NCBI RefSeq assembly: GCF_014639535.1 | Contig: NZ_BMGA01000009.1 | Location: forward strand, 79,387 to 143,386 | Direction: 5' to 3' | DNA from: Flavobacterium palustre | GTDB taxonomy: Bacteria; Bacteroidota; Bacteroidia; Flavobacteriales; Flavobacteriaceae | Length of the DNA: 64,000 nt | In this document: one piece after another, positions 40,741-49,080 of the stretch | Numbering within the stretch: position 1 is the stretch's first letter | Layout: each line of letters starts with the position of its first letter | The notes under the pieces: generated by a model | Seen by the model: the letters and a program-made list of their open reading frames with translations, nothing else | Told to the model about the DNA's origin: nothing | The model's database searches: none | Translations under genes and position numbers: made by a program

Positions 40741-42387
40741 ATGAAAAATATATTAAGAAGCACAATTGCCATTTTTACCTTGTTACTGATGGTCAATTGC
40801 TCCAAAGACGATTATGCTTTTGGTGCATTAGAAAGTCCTACAAACATAGAGATAGAGTATGAAATAATAGGAAAAACGAATGCTGAACCTTATGGCGATG
40901 GAAGCGGAAAAGTAAAATTTATGGTGAAAGCAGATGATGCTATTTCGTATAAGTTTGTATTTAACGATGGAACTTCGCAAAATGCGCCAAACGGTATTTA
41001 CGAAAAACGTTTTACTAAAACCGGAATTAATACTTATACCGTTACTGTAATTGCATCCGGTAAAGGAGGTGTTGCAACCAATACAACAGTAGATGTTGAG
41101 GTGTTAAGTACTTTCAGTGACGATGAAGCGGTAGCTTTATTAACAGGCGGAAGTTCTAAAAAATGGTATTTCTCAGCTTCTGAAGTTGGACATTTAGGAG
41201 TAGGACCTAATAGTACCGATGCTACTCAAAATTATTATGGATTTTGGTATCAGGCAGCAGCATTTGAAAAAGCAGGTTCGGCTAATAGTAGTTGTTTGTA
41301 TGATAATGTACTGACTTTTTCTTTAGATGGAGATCAGTTGAAATTCAGTTTGGATAACGGAGGCAGAACATTTTTTAATGCGGCTTTCTTAAATGTTGCC
41401 GGTGGTTCAGGAAGTGAAGATTTATGTTTGAATTATGCTGCTACTGGAACAAAAACAGTTTCGTTAAGTCCGTCTGAGTCGGTAATATTAAATAATCCAA
41501 ATGCGGCTACGCAAACCCGAGGGACTCAAATGACTATTTCTGATGGAGGCTTTATGGGCTATTATATTGGACAAAGTACTTATGAAATTTTGTCAATTAC
41601 TGCAAATAGAATGGTGGTGAGAGCTATTATGGGTGGAAATCCGGCAATAGCCTGGTACCATACTTTTGTGACGACTAAGCCAACACAAGCAGTTGCAGAT
41701 TATACCAATTTAGTTTGGTCAGATGAATTCAATACTGATGGTGCTCCTGATGCCACTAAATGGACTTACGATTTAGGAACCGGTACTGATGGCTGGGGTA
41801 ATAATGAAGCACAAAGCTATACTAATGCATCCGACAACGTAATTGTTGCTGGTGGAAATTTAAAAATTACCGCTAAAAAAGTAGGTTCAGGCTACACTTC
41901 TGCCAGATTAAAATCCGAAGGTAAATTTGATTTTACTTATGGAAAAGTTGAGGTTAGAGCTAAATTACCTATTGGTGGCGGAACCTGGCCGGCTATCTGG
42001 ATGTTGGGTGCTGATTATGCAACCAATGTCTGGCCCGCTTGTGGTGAAATCGACATAATGGAACATAAAGGAAATGAACCGAATGTAATTCACGGGACTT
42101 TACATTATCCGGGACGTTCTGGTGGTAATGCGAATACAAATACCACAACAATTACTAATGCTTCTTCAGAATTTCATGTTTACAAAGCAATTTGGAGTCC
42201 GGCATCGGTAAAAATATATGTGGACGATGTTCTTTTTCATACGGTCAATAATGACGGTAGTTTGCCTTTCAATAAAGACTTTTTTATGATTTTGAATGTG
42301 GCTATGGGAGGAAATTTCGGAGGAACCATTGATTCCACATTTATCCAGTCGTCTATGGAAGTGGATTATGTAAGAGTGTACCAATAA
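40741..42387 (+). CDS. GH16 endo-beta-1,3-glucanase lipoprotein with PKD domain
   Basis: The 548-residue lipoprotein begins MKNILRSTIAIFTLLLMVNC followed by SKDD, a surface-export signal. A PKD-like domain (about 25-120) and an unassigned middle domain (about 125-310) precede the GH16 jelly roll (about 318-548). Its active-site strand is CGEIDIMEH, with Glu436 as nucleophile, Asp438 and Glu441 as acid/base. This laminarinase-type enzyme probably makes the first cuts in beta-1,3-glucan at the cell surface. A GTG lies one codon earlier at 40738; the ATG is preferred. Confidence 0.9.
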   Translation: MKNILRSTIAIFTLLLMVNCSKDDYAFGALESPTNIEIEYEIIGKTNAEPYGDGSGKVKFMVKADDAISYKFVFNDGTSQNAPNGIYEKRFTKTGINTYTVTVIASGKGGVATNTTVDVEVLSTFSDDEAVALLTGGSSKKWYFSASEVGHLGVGPNSTDATQNYYGFWYQAAAFEKAGSANSSCLYDNVLTFSLDGDQLKFSLDNGGRTFFNAAFLNVAGGSGSEDLCLNYAATGTKTVSLSPSESVILNNPNAATQTRGTQMTISDGGFMGYYIGQSTYEILSITANRMVVRAIMGGNPAIAWYHTFVTTKPTQAVADYTNLVWSDEFNTDGAPDATKWTYDLGTGTDGWGNNEAQSYTNASDNVIVAGGNLKITAKKVGSGYTSARLKSEGKFDFTYGKVEVRAKLPIGGGTWPAIWMLGADYATNVWPACGEIDIMEHKGNEPNVIHGTLHYPGRSGGNANTNTTTITNASSEFHVYKAIWSPASVKIYVDDVLFHTVNNDGSLPFNKDFFMILNVAMGGNFGGTIDSTFIQSSMEVDYVRVYQ

Positions 42388-42402
42388 TGAAATTAGAAAT
42401 AC

Positions 42403-42436
42403 AATTAAAAGGTCGGTTTCATTCGGCCTTTTAATT
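42403..42436 (+). terminator. Intra-operon hairpin between GH16 and bglX
   Basis: AATTAAAAGG (42403-42412) pairs with CCTTTTAATT (42427-42436), with an additional CG/CG pair inside after one mismatch. It sits 15 bp after the GH16 stop and 15 bp before bglX. A partial terminator or an RNA-processing site that lowers bglX expression is likely. Confidence 0.6.
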
Positions 42437-42451
42437 CAAAATATACAGAAA

Positions 42452-44749
42452 ATGAGCGTAATAAAAACAATGTCATTTGTTTTCATTACCATTGCAATAT
42501 GGAGTTGTAGTTCCAAAATAATCCAGCCTAAAGTAGCTTTTGTTTCAAAGAATCAATTGGAAATCAGAGTCGATTCTGTTTTGAAATTGATGACTTTAGA
42601 GGAGAAAATTGGACAACTCAATCAATACAATGGTTTTTGGGAAATTACAGGGCCTACGCCCAAAGAAGGTCAGGCAGCTAAGAAATATGCCGATTTAAAA
42701 AATGGTTTGGTGGGTTCGATGCTGAACGTAAAAGGTGTAAAAGACGTAAGAGCTTTACAGAAAATTGCAGTCGAAGAAACCCGATTAGGCATTCCGTTAA
42801 TTTTTGGATTTGATGTTATTCATGGTTATAAAACCATCAGTCCTATTCCGTTAGCCGAAGCCGCCAGTTGGGATTTAAAAGAAATAAAAAAATCAGCTGC
42901 TATTGCTGCGGAAGAAGCGGCTTCCGTTGGACTCAACTGGACATTTGCCCCTATGGTAGATGTTTCCCGTGATGCCCGCTGGGGACGCGTAATGGAAGGT
43001 GCCGGAGAAGATCCTTATTTAGGAAGTCAAATTGCAATTGCCCGTGTGCAAGGTTTTCAAGGGGACGATTTAAAAGCCAGAAATACTATTTTGGCTTGTG
43101 CCAAACATTTTGCCGGTTATGCTTTTGCCGAATCAGGAAGAGATTATAATACGGTTGATATTGGCGAATCTACTTTGCAAAATATCGTTTTTCCTCCATT
43201 TAAAGCAGCTGCTGATGCCGGCGTGCGTACTTTTATGAATTCTTTCAATGAACTGAATGGGATTCCGGCTACTGGAAATGCCTATTTGCAAAGAAAAATC
43301 CTGAAATCCGATTGGAATTTTGATGGTTTTGTGGTTTCTGACTGGGGTTCGATTAACGAAATGATTCCTCATGGTTTTGCCAAAGACAGCAAGCAGGCTG
43401 CCGAAATTGCAATTAATGCAGGTTCGGATATGGATATGGAATCCAGTGCTTATGTGGCGCATTTAGCGGCTTTGGTAAAAGAAGGAAAAGTTCAGGAAAG
43501 TACCATTGATGATGCTGCCCGACGCATATTGAAAGTCAAATTTGAGTTGGGTTTATTCGACAATCCATATTTGTATTGTGATGAAAATTACGAGAAAGAA
43601 ACAGTAGGCAAAGCTGCTTTTCAGGAAGGAGTTCTGGAAATGGCCAAAAAGTCAATTGTTCTTTTGAAAAATGAAAAAGAATTATTGCCGCTTAAAAAAT
43701 CAGGACAAAAAATTGTGGTGATAGGTGCTTTGGCAAACGATAAAACCAGTCCGTTGGGAAGTTGGCGCATTGCAGCCGATGATAATTCGGCGGTTTCTTT
43801 GTTAGAAGGATTGCAAAAGTACAAAGGCAACCAATTGACTTATGCAAAAGGCGCAGATGTAACTGTGGGCAGAACCCAATTTATTTGGGAAACAAAAATC
43901 AATACTACCGACAAAAGCGGATTTTCTGAAGCCATAGCTGCTGCTAAAACGGCTGATGTAGTGATTATGTCCTTAGGTGAACACGGCTTGCAATCAGGAG
44001 AGGGAAGAAGCAGAACCGATATTGGATTGCCGGGAGTGCAGCAGGAGTTGTTAGAAGAAGTATATAAAGTGAATCCGAATATAGTTTTGGTGTTGAATAA
44101 TGGACGACCATTGGCAATTCCTTGGGCAGATGAAAAAATTCCGGCTATTGTGGAAGCCTGGCATCTGGGAACACAAAGCGGAAATGCTATTGCTCAGGTT
44201 TTGTATGGCGATTACAATCCGAGTGGAAAATTACCGATGACTTTTCCAAGAAATGTGGGGCAGGTACCTATTTATTACAATTATAAAAACACAGGCCGAC
44301 CTGTGATGACAGAACCCGATAGCGTTTTTTGGTCCCATTATATTGATGAAAAAAATACGCCTTTGTATCCTTTTGGTTATGGTTTGAGTTACACTCAATT
44401 TGAATATTCTGATTTAAGTTTAAGTCAGAATACTTTTTCCGGTGATGGTCAGATTGAAGTGAGTGTTACCGTGAAAAATACGGGTAAATATACAGGAAAA
44501 GAGGTGGTGCAATTGTATATCCGGGATTTGATTGCTTCTGTAACCCGTCCGGTAAAAGAATTGAAAGGATTTGAAATGATTGAATTACAGCCCGGTGCGT
44601 CTCAAAGAGTAAATTTTACAATCAATAAAAAAACAATTGAATTCTTTACTGCCCAATCCAAGTGGGAAGCAGAGCCGGGAGATTTTAAAGTTTTTGTGGG
44701 AGGAAATTCAGTGCAAACTTTAGAGAATGATTTCCAATATTTAAAATAA
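42452..44749 (+). CDS. bglX: GH3 beta-glucosidase (BglX type)
   Basis: The 765-residue enzyme has the three-domain GH3 layout: TIM barrel with RWGRVMEGAGEDPYL and the nucleophile Asp297 in GFVVSDWGS, an alpha/beta domain with SGEGRSRTDIGLPGVQ, and a fibronectin-III-like end (YPFGYGLSYTQFEYSDL). It releases glucose from beta-linked oligosaccharides. The lipobox IAIWSCSSKII lacks the acidic residues seen in SusD, the binding protein and GH16, so I infer a periplasmic rather than surface location. The name rests on overall similarity to BglX. Confidence 0.92.
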   Translation: MSVIKTMSFVFITIAIWSCSSKIIQPKVAFVSKNQLEIRVDSVLKLMTLEEKIGQLNQYNGFWEITGPTPKEGQAAKKYADLKNGLVGSMLNVKGVKDVRALQKIAVEETRLGIPLIFGFDVIHGYKTISPIPLAEAASWDLKEIKKSAAIAAEEAASVGLNWTFAPMVDVSRDARWGRVMEGAGEDPYLGSQIAIARVQGFQGDDLKARNTILACAKHFAGYAFAESGRDYNTVDIGESTLQNIVFPPFKAAADAGVRTFMNSFNELNGIPATGNAYLQRKILKSDWNFDGFVVSDWGSINEMIPHGFAKDSKQAAEIAINAGSDMDMESSAYVAHLAALVKEGKVQESTIDDAARRILKVKFELGLFDNPYLYCDENYEKETVGKAAFQEGVLEMAKKSIVLLKNEKELLPLKKSGQKIVVIGALANDKTSPLGSWRIAADDNSAVSLLEGLQKYKGNQLTYAKGADVTVGRTQFIWETKINTTDKSGFSEAIAAAKTADVVIMSLGEHGLQSGEGRSRTDIGLPGVQQELLEEVYKVNPNIVLVLNNGRPLAIPWADEKIPAIVEAWHLGTQSGNAIAQVLYGDYNPSGKLPMTFPRNVGQVPIYYNYKNTGRPVMTEPDSVFWSHYIDEKNTPLYPFGYGLSYTQFEYSDLSLSQNTFSGDGQIEVSVTVKNTGKYTGKEVVQLYIRDLIASVTRPVKELKGFEMIELQPGASQRVNFTINKKTIEFFTAQSKWEAEPGDFKVFVGGNSVQTLENDFQYLK

Positions 44750-44755
44750 GAAGAC

Positions 44756-45511
44756 ATGAATAAATTTTTAATACTACTCTTCGTTAGTACGTTTGTTTTG
44801 GCTCAGCCAAAAGGGAAAAAATTAGTGTGGCAAGAACAGTTTGAATCTAAAGAATTGGATTTGGTTAATTGGAATGTTGAATTAGGTGATGGTTGCCCCA
44901 ACTGCGGTTGGGGCAATAACGAACGGCAACTTTATGCTAAAGAAAACCAACAATTAAAGGACGGATTTTTAGTAATCACAGCTAAAAAAGACGGCGAAAA
45001 ATATACCTCCGCCAGAATTACAACTAAGGGGAAAAAGGAATTTAAGTACGGTTATTTTGAAGCCAAAGCTAAATTGCCTGTTGGTTCCGGAATTTGGCCG
45101 GCTTTTTGGATGCTTGGGGCTAATATTGATAAGGTGGGCTGGCCTAAATGTGGGGAAATTGATATTCTGGAATATGTAGGCAAAGAACCGAATACCGTTT
45201 TCACATCGCTGCATACTCAGGACAGTCACGGCAATACAATTAATACAAAGAAAACTAAAATAGAAACGATTGAAGAAGGATTTCATTTGTATGCCATAGA
45301 TTGGAATTCGGATAAAATTGATTTTTATGTGGATAATCAATTGGTTTATAGTTTTAATCCGGAGCATAAAACAGAAGCGGTTTGGCCTTATAATCAGCCT
45401 TTTTATTTTTTAGTTAATGTGGCTATAGGAGGGAATTTTGGCGGTCCGGAAGTAGATGATGCTATTTTTCCACAAGAGTTTAAAATAGATTACATCAGGG
45501 TTTATCAGTAA
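44756..45511 (+). CDS. Single-domain GH16 beta-glucanase
   Basis: The 251-residue protein is a bare GH16 domain behind a cleavable signal peptide (MNKFLILLFVSTFVLAQ, no lipobox). The catalytic strand CGEIDILEY gives Glu134, Asp136 and Glu139, and GSGIWPAFWMLG and IGGNFGGP are conserved. It is probably a beta-1,3-(1,4)-glucanase secreted to periplasm or medium, 6 bp downstream of bglX and last in the locus. Compared with the larger GH16 it lacks the PKD and middle domains, which suggests work on shorter chains or released product. Confidence 0.92.
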   Translation: MNKFLILLFVSTFVLAQPKGKKLVWQEQFESKELDLVNWNVELGDGCPNCGWGNNERQLYAKENQQLKDGFLVITAKKDGEKYTSARITTKGKKEFKYGYFEAKAKLPVGSGIWPAFWMLGANIDKVGWPKCGEIDILEYVGKEPNTVFTSLHTQDSHGNTINTKKTKIETIEEGFHLYAIDWNSDKIDFYVDNQLVYSFNPEHKTEAVWPYNQPFYFLVNVAIGGNFGGPEVDDAIFPQEFKIDYIRVYQ

Positions 45512-45766
45512 AAAAAAAATGGTGAGTAAAAGCAGTAAGGTTTCGGTTTTTTAAAATTTAAGTTGAAATGTTGTAAAAGAAAAATAATATTCTATAAAAT
45601 ATTGTAAAACTTTATTTTTGGTTTAATTTTTGTGAAATTTATTTACCAAGCAAGACAATTATTTGTTAAATTTGAAGAATTAATCACCTCAAAAATAGAA
45701 GCGCCTATAGTATAAAATTACTTTTTAGAAAATACCCCAATTTAACTCATACTAAAAAGTATTACT

Positions 45767-46354
45767 ATGATAGCTAATATTCAAATTCCCGATGCCTTGT
45801 TGGTACAGGATTATGTGGCAGGTAACGAAGAGGCCTTAGCTACTTTAATCAAAAGACACGAATCTAAAATTTATGGTTTTATATATTCAAAAGTATCCGA
45901 TAGAGATGTTGCTAATGATATTTTTCAGGACACTTTTATCAAAGTCATTAAAACCTTAAAGTCTAATTCGTATAACGAAGAAGGAAAGTTTCTTCCCTGG
46001 GTGATGCGTATAGCGCACAATCTGATTATTGATTATTTTAGAAAGAACAAAAAAATGCCATTGTATCGTGAAACCGAGGAGTTTTCGGTTTTTTCCATCA
46101 TGACCGATGATGCGCTAACTATCGAGAATCAGTTAATTGCTAATCAGGTTGAAATGGATTTGCAAAAATTAATCGAAGAACTTCCTGAAGATCAAAAAGA
46201 AGTTTTGGTAATGCGAATGTACAAAGACATGAGCTTTAAAGAAATTTCAGAAATTACAGGAGTAAGTATCAATACATCTCTGGGTAGAATGCGTTATGCA
46301 CTAATGAATTTGCGAAAAGTAATTGATAAACATCAAATTATTTTAACCAACTAA
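45767..46354 (+). CDS. ECF-type RNA polymerase sigma factor
   Basis: The 195-residue protein has sigma region 2 (about residues 25-95: SKIYGFIYSKVSDRDVANDIFQDTFIKVIKTL, FLPWVMRIAHNLIIDYFRKNKK) and region 4 (about 140-190: LPEDQKEVLVMRMYKDMSFKEISEITGVSINTSLGRMRYALMNLRK). No anti-sigma gene follows; instead a 47-residue ORF lies 55 bp downstream and then a terminator. This organisation is typical of a flavobacterial sigma factor acting without an adjacent anti-sigma. Regulon unknown. It is not obviously part of the glucan locus, from which it is separated by 255 bp that hold only AT-rich sequence with -7-like boxes at 45613-45620 and 45667-45674. Confidence 0.92.
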   Translation: MIANIQIPDALLVQDYVAGNEEALATLIKRHESKIYGFIYSKVSDRDVANDIFQDTFIKVIKTLKSNSYNEEGKFLPWVMRIAHNLIIDYFRKNKKMPLYRETEEFSVFSIMTDDALTIENQLIANQVEMDLQKLIEELPEDQKEVLVMRMYKDMSFKEISEITGVSINTSLGRMRYALMNLRKVIDKHQIILTN

Positions 46355-46409
46355 ACAATATTTCAATAGTAGCTGCGTTGTATTCTAACCAATTAATAAA
46401 AAGTACAGC

Positions 46410-46553
46410 ATGGCAAAAATTTACTCTAAAAAAAATCAACTTATTACACAAATGAAACCTAAAAAAGAAGTGATTACTTTTCTTTTGAATTACTCAAAAG
46501 CGCTTCACATGATAAAACTAGCGGATAATAGTTTTGAAATTATTGCAAATTAA
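46410..46553 (+). CDS. 47-residue basic protein downstream of the sigma factor
   Basis: An ATG at 46410 opens 47 codons ending at TAA 46551-46553. The product is strongly basic at the N-terminus (MAKIYSKKNQLITQMKPKKE) and then has VITFLLNYSKALHMIKLADN. It sits between the sigma factor gene (55 bp away) and a strong terminator at 46576, so the pair forms one transcript. Codon choice looks ordinary. A small companion or regulator of the sigma factor is a guess; no known family was recognised. Confidence 0.68.
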   Translation: MAKIYSKKNQLITQMKPKKEVITFLLNYSKALHMIKLADNSFEIIAN

Positions 46554-46575
46554 TTAAGCCGGTTTGGCTGTTTGG

Positions 46576-46615
46576 TAAATCTCACTAATGTTTAGCGTTA
46601 GTGAGATTTATTTTT
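46576..46615 (+). terminator. Intrinsic terminator of the sigma factor transcript
   Basis: TAAATCTCACTAA (46576-46588) is perfectly complementary to TTAGTGAGATTTA (46598-46610), followed by five T. Confidence 0.88.
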
Positions 46616-46808
46616 ATGACTATCCGCTTTACAGTCCAAGCTCCATTTTCAGCCACGAATTCACGAATTGCTCTTTTATAAATTATTCTTAGATTACACT
46701 AATATTGACAAATTCAATTAGAATTTGTGAAATTTCAGAACATTTAATTCAGCCACAATTAGTGAATTCGTGGCTAAAAAGAGATTAGTACAAATAGCGG
46801 ACAGTCAT
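46616..46808. repeat. 193-bp MITE-like element with nested inverted repeats
   Basis: The ends ATGACTATCCGCT (46616-46628) and AGCGGACAGTCAT (46796-46808) are inverted, 12 of 13 matching. Inside, AGCCACGAATTCAC (46651-46664) is perfectly complementary to GTGAATTCGTGGCT (46762-46775). There is no ORF. The inner motif recurs at 59611-59785. The structure fits a non-autonomous palindromic element; no target duplication was recognised. Confidence 0.6.
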
Positions 46809-46810
46809 AT

Positions 46811-47458
46811 TTATTTTTTATAACCGTCTAAGGCCGTTTTTCGTCCAATAGTTCTTGTAATGACATCTTTTTCTAAATCCCAACCACGAGCAGGCGAATA
46901 TTCGCGACCGTACCATATCATTTGTAAATGCAAATCGTTCCAGCATTCTTCAGGGAAAAGGCGTTTAGCATCTTTTTCGGTTTGAACCACACTTTTTCCG
47001 TTGGATAAATTCCAGCGGTACATCAATCGGTGAATATGCGTGTCAACCGGAAAAGCCGGAACGCCAAAAGCCTGTGACATTACCACACTGGCGGTTTTGT
47101 GTCCTACAGCAGGTAGTTCTTCCAAAGCTTCAAAACTCTGAGGTACTTTACCATCGTGTTTTTCAATCAGAATTTGTGACAAACCGTAAATCCCTTTTGA
47201 TTTCATAGGGGATAATCCACAAGGACGAATAATTTCCTTAATTTCTTCCACCGACATTTTTACCATATCATACGGATTGTCGGCTTTGGCAAATAGCAAA
47301 GGTGTAATTTGGTTGACTCGTACATCCGTGCATTGTGCCGAAAGTAAAACAGCAATTAGCAGTGTATAAGGATCTTTATGGTCTAACGGAATCGGGATAG
47401 TAGGATAGAATTCTTTTAACGTATTTATAACAAATGTTACCCGTTCTTGTTTGGTCAT
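46811..47458 (-). CDS. nth: Endonuclease III family DNA glycosylase lacking iron-sulphur cysteines
   Basis: The 215-residue protein has the helix-hairpin-helix of base-excision glycosylases, LEELPAVGHKTASVVM with catalytic Lys121, and Asp139 in AFPVDTHIHR. It should remove oxidised pyrimidines and nick abasic sites. The usual C-terminal C-x6-C-x2-C-x5-C cluster of E. coli Nth is absent: the corresponding stretch reads YGREYSPARGWDLEKDVI and contains no cysteine. I take this as a cluster-less variant rather than a broken gene, because length and the remaining core are intact. Confidence 0.9.
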   Translation of the reverse strand: MTKQERVTFVINTLKEFYPTIPIPLDHKDPYTLLIAVLLSAQCTDVRVNQITPLLFAKADNPYDMVKMSVEEIKEIIRPCGLSPMKSKGIYGLSQILIEKHDGKVPQSFEALEELPAVGHKTASVVMSQAFGVPAFPVDTHIHRLMYRWNLSNGKSVVQTEKDAKRLFPEECWNDLHLQMIWYGREYSPARGWDLEKDVITRTIGRKTALDGYKK

Positions 47459-47597
47459 TTTAGTTTAATTTTGAATGGTAAAGTAAAGAAATTTCAATGG
47501 CAATGGCAAAAAATCAATAGCAATGACAATTTCAAATAATTAATTTTTACAACAGACAACCCATAACCTATAACTCATAACATCTAACTTACAAAAA

Positions 47598-48050
47598 ATG
47601 ATAACATTAAAAAAAGGCGATAAGGCTCCCGATTTTTTTGGCGTTGACCAGGACGGAAAGCCACATCAATTAGAAGATTATAAAGGAAAAAAATTAGTCG
47701 TTTTCTTTTATCCAAAAGCCAGTACGCCGGGTTGTACCGCTGAAGCCTGTGATTTAAGAGATAATTACGAGCGTTTTCAGGCTAATAATTATGCTTTATT
47801 GGGTGTAAGTGCCGATTCAGCAAAAGCACAAGCTAAATTCAAAGAGAAATACGAATTCCCTTTTCCGTTACTGGCTGACGAAGAAAAAGAAGTGATTAAT
47901 GCTTTTGGAGTTTGGGGACCTAAAAAATTCATGGGACGCGAATACGATGGAATTCACCGAACGACTTTTGTAATTGATGAAAACGGAATCATCGATGAGG
48001 TCATTGAAAATGTCAAAACCAAAGAGCACGCCGCTCAGATTTTGAAGTAA
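47598..48050 (+). CDS. bcp: Thioredoxin-dependent thiol peroxidase (bacterioferritin comigratory protein)
   Basis: The 150-residue peroxiredoxin reduces hydroperoxides with electrons from thioredoxin. The peroxidatic Cys46 and resolving Cys51 lie in ASTPGCTAEACDLRD, the atypical 2-Cys pattern of Bcp. The fold is complete from the N-terminal KKGDKAPDFFGVDQDG to the end. A second, 5'-truncated copy of bases 47651 onward lies at 49208-49607 in the same orientation, with no indels. A leader segment of TAAC-rich repeats (about 47547-47590) precedes this intact copy. Confidence 0.94.
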   Translation: MITLKKGDKAPDFFGVDQDGKPHQLEDYKGKKLVVFFYPKASTPGCTAEACDLRDNYERFQANNYALLGVSADSAKAQAKFKEKYEFPFPLLADEEKEVINAFGVWGPKKFMGREYDGIHRTTFVIDENGIIDEVIENVKTKEHAAQILK

Positions 48051-48056
48051 ACTACA

Positions 48057-48088
48057 AACGCCACAAGAGATTTTTTTGTGGCGTTTTT
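48057..48088 (+). terminator. Intrinsic terminator of bcp
   Basis: AACGCCACAA (48057-48066) pairs with TTGTGGCGTT (48076-48085), followed by T to 48088. The same arms occur after the truncated copy at 49614-49623 and 49635-49644, but there the T-tract is lost. Confidence 0.85.
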
Positions 48089-48149
48089 GATATTTGTATA
48101 AACTTTAAGTGTTACAGAATCGAAAAATTAAGGTTTTAAACCTAGCTTT

Positions 48150-48458
48150 TTATGCTGCGTTATGGGTTGCTGGTTTGATGTTTTCAAAATCCTTTTTCTT
48201 GGCAATATTTTCTTCCTCTAAGTCATAATCATCCTGAAGACCTAGCCAGAATTTTGCAGTTGTACCAAAATATTTTGATAATCGTAAAGCCGTATCGGCA
48301 GTTATTCTGCGATTCCCTTTCAGTATCTCTCCAACTCTTGTTTGTGGAATAAAAGTTTCCTTTGCTAATCGGTAAGCTGTAATACCTAATGGTTCAAGAA
48401 ATTCTTCTTTTAAAATTTCTCCCGGATGTATGTTTCTTAATGTTTCCATAATTTGCAT
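48150..48458 (-). CDS. higA: HigA-family antitoxin
   Basis: The 102-residue protein is an XRE-type helix-turn-helix antitoxin of the HigA/VapI branch: HPGEILKEEFLEPLGITAYRLAKE, then QTRVGEILKGNRRITADTALRLSKYFG. HigA binds and neutralises the toxin and represses the operon. It starts 2 bp after the toxin stop, the toxin-first order typical of HigBA. The ATG at 48458 and the one at 48449 (METLRN) are both possible starts. Confidence 0.9.
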   Translation of the reverse strand: MQIMETLRNIHPGEILKEEFLEPLGITAYRLAKETFIPQTRVGEILKGNRRITADTALRLSKYFGTTAKFWLGLQDDYDLEEENIAKKKDFENIKPATHNAA

Positions 48459-48460
48459 TT

Positions 48461-48742
48461 TTAATGATAATCTACTATCTGAACTTCAGAAGCGTTATCA
48501 TTTTCCCAGTTAAAAATAATTCGCCATTGATTGTTTATTCTGATGCTATAAAACCCAGATAAATTTCCACTTAGTTTTTCCAGATGATTGGCTGGTGGAA
48601 TCCTGAGGTCATTTATATTTTGAGCATTATTAATCATTCTTAGTTTACGTCTTGCTACGTTTTGAATTTCAGAAGGTAATTTTCTGGATTGAATTCCATT
48701 CCAAATTTTCTCAGTTTCTTTGTCTCCGAAATTTTGTATCAC
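48461..48742 (-). CDS. higB: HigB/RelE-family toxin
   Basis: The 93-residue protein matches RelE-superfamily HigB toxins, which cut mRNA at the ribosome: MIQNFGDKETEKIWNG, IQNVARRKLRMINNA, NHLEKLSGNLSGFYSIRINNQWRIIFNWENDNASEVQIVDYH. The start codon is GTG at 48742. It forms an operon with the antitoxin downstream. The pair lies between the intact bcp and its truncated copy, the position expected if the module arrived with the duplication. Confidence 0.9.
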   Translation of the reverse strand: MIQNFGDKETEKIWNGIQSRKLPSEIQNVARRKLRMINNAQNINDLRIPPANHLEKLSGNLSGFYSIRINNQWRIIFNWENDNASEVQIVDYH

Positions 48743-48946
48743 ACAAACTAAATTTTAATACTAACGTCAAAGGTATGTAAAAATTTTTAAGTTGCCAAAT
48801 ATGTAAGGTTTTGAATTATAGTGTGATATATTATTTTAGGCTTTAGGGTAAAAACAGAATTTTACTCTGTTACAGCAGTTGTAATGTTTGAGTTGAGGAT
48901 AATTACGCCCAATTTTGTCATTCCGAAGAATGAGGACACGAGTGAT

Positions 48947-49080
48947 CAATGTCATTAAGTTAAGGAAGACTCACCTTGTTTTGTCATTCCGAAGAATGAG
49001 GAATCACACAAGTTGTTCACGTTATGTGATTTCTCCCTCTGGTCGAAATGATACAAAATACGCTTAACTTAATGACATTG
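48947..49080. repeat. 134-bp palindromic element right of HigBA
   Basis: CAATGTCATTAAGTTAAG (48947-48964) and CTTAACTTAATGACATTG (49063-49080) are perfect 18-bp inverted ends. Two direct copies of TTTGTCATTCCGAAGAATGAGG lie at about 48914-48935 and 48980-49001, the second inside the element, and a diverged inverted copy at about 49031-49058 can fold against them. The rest of the gap 48743-49207 holds no ORF; a palindrome CGGATTGCAAATCCG is at 49160-49174. Confidence 0.7.

Noticed and set aside
46616-46808. Small RNA gene after the sigma factor
   Set aside because: It lies beyond the sigma terminator, lacks a promoter and is better explained as a palindromic repeat with inverted ends.
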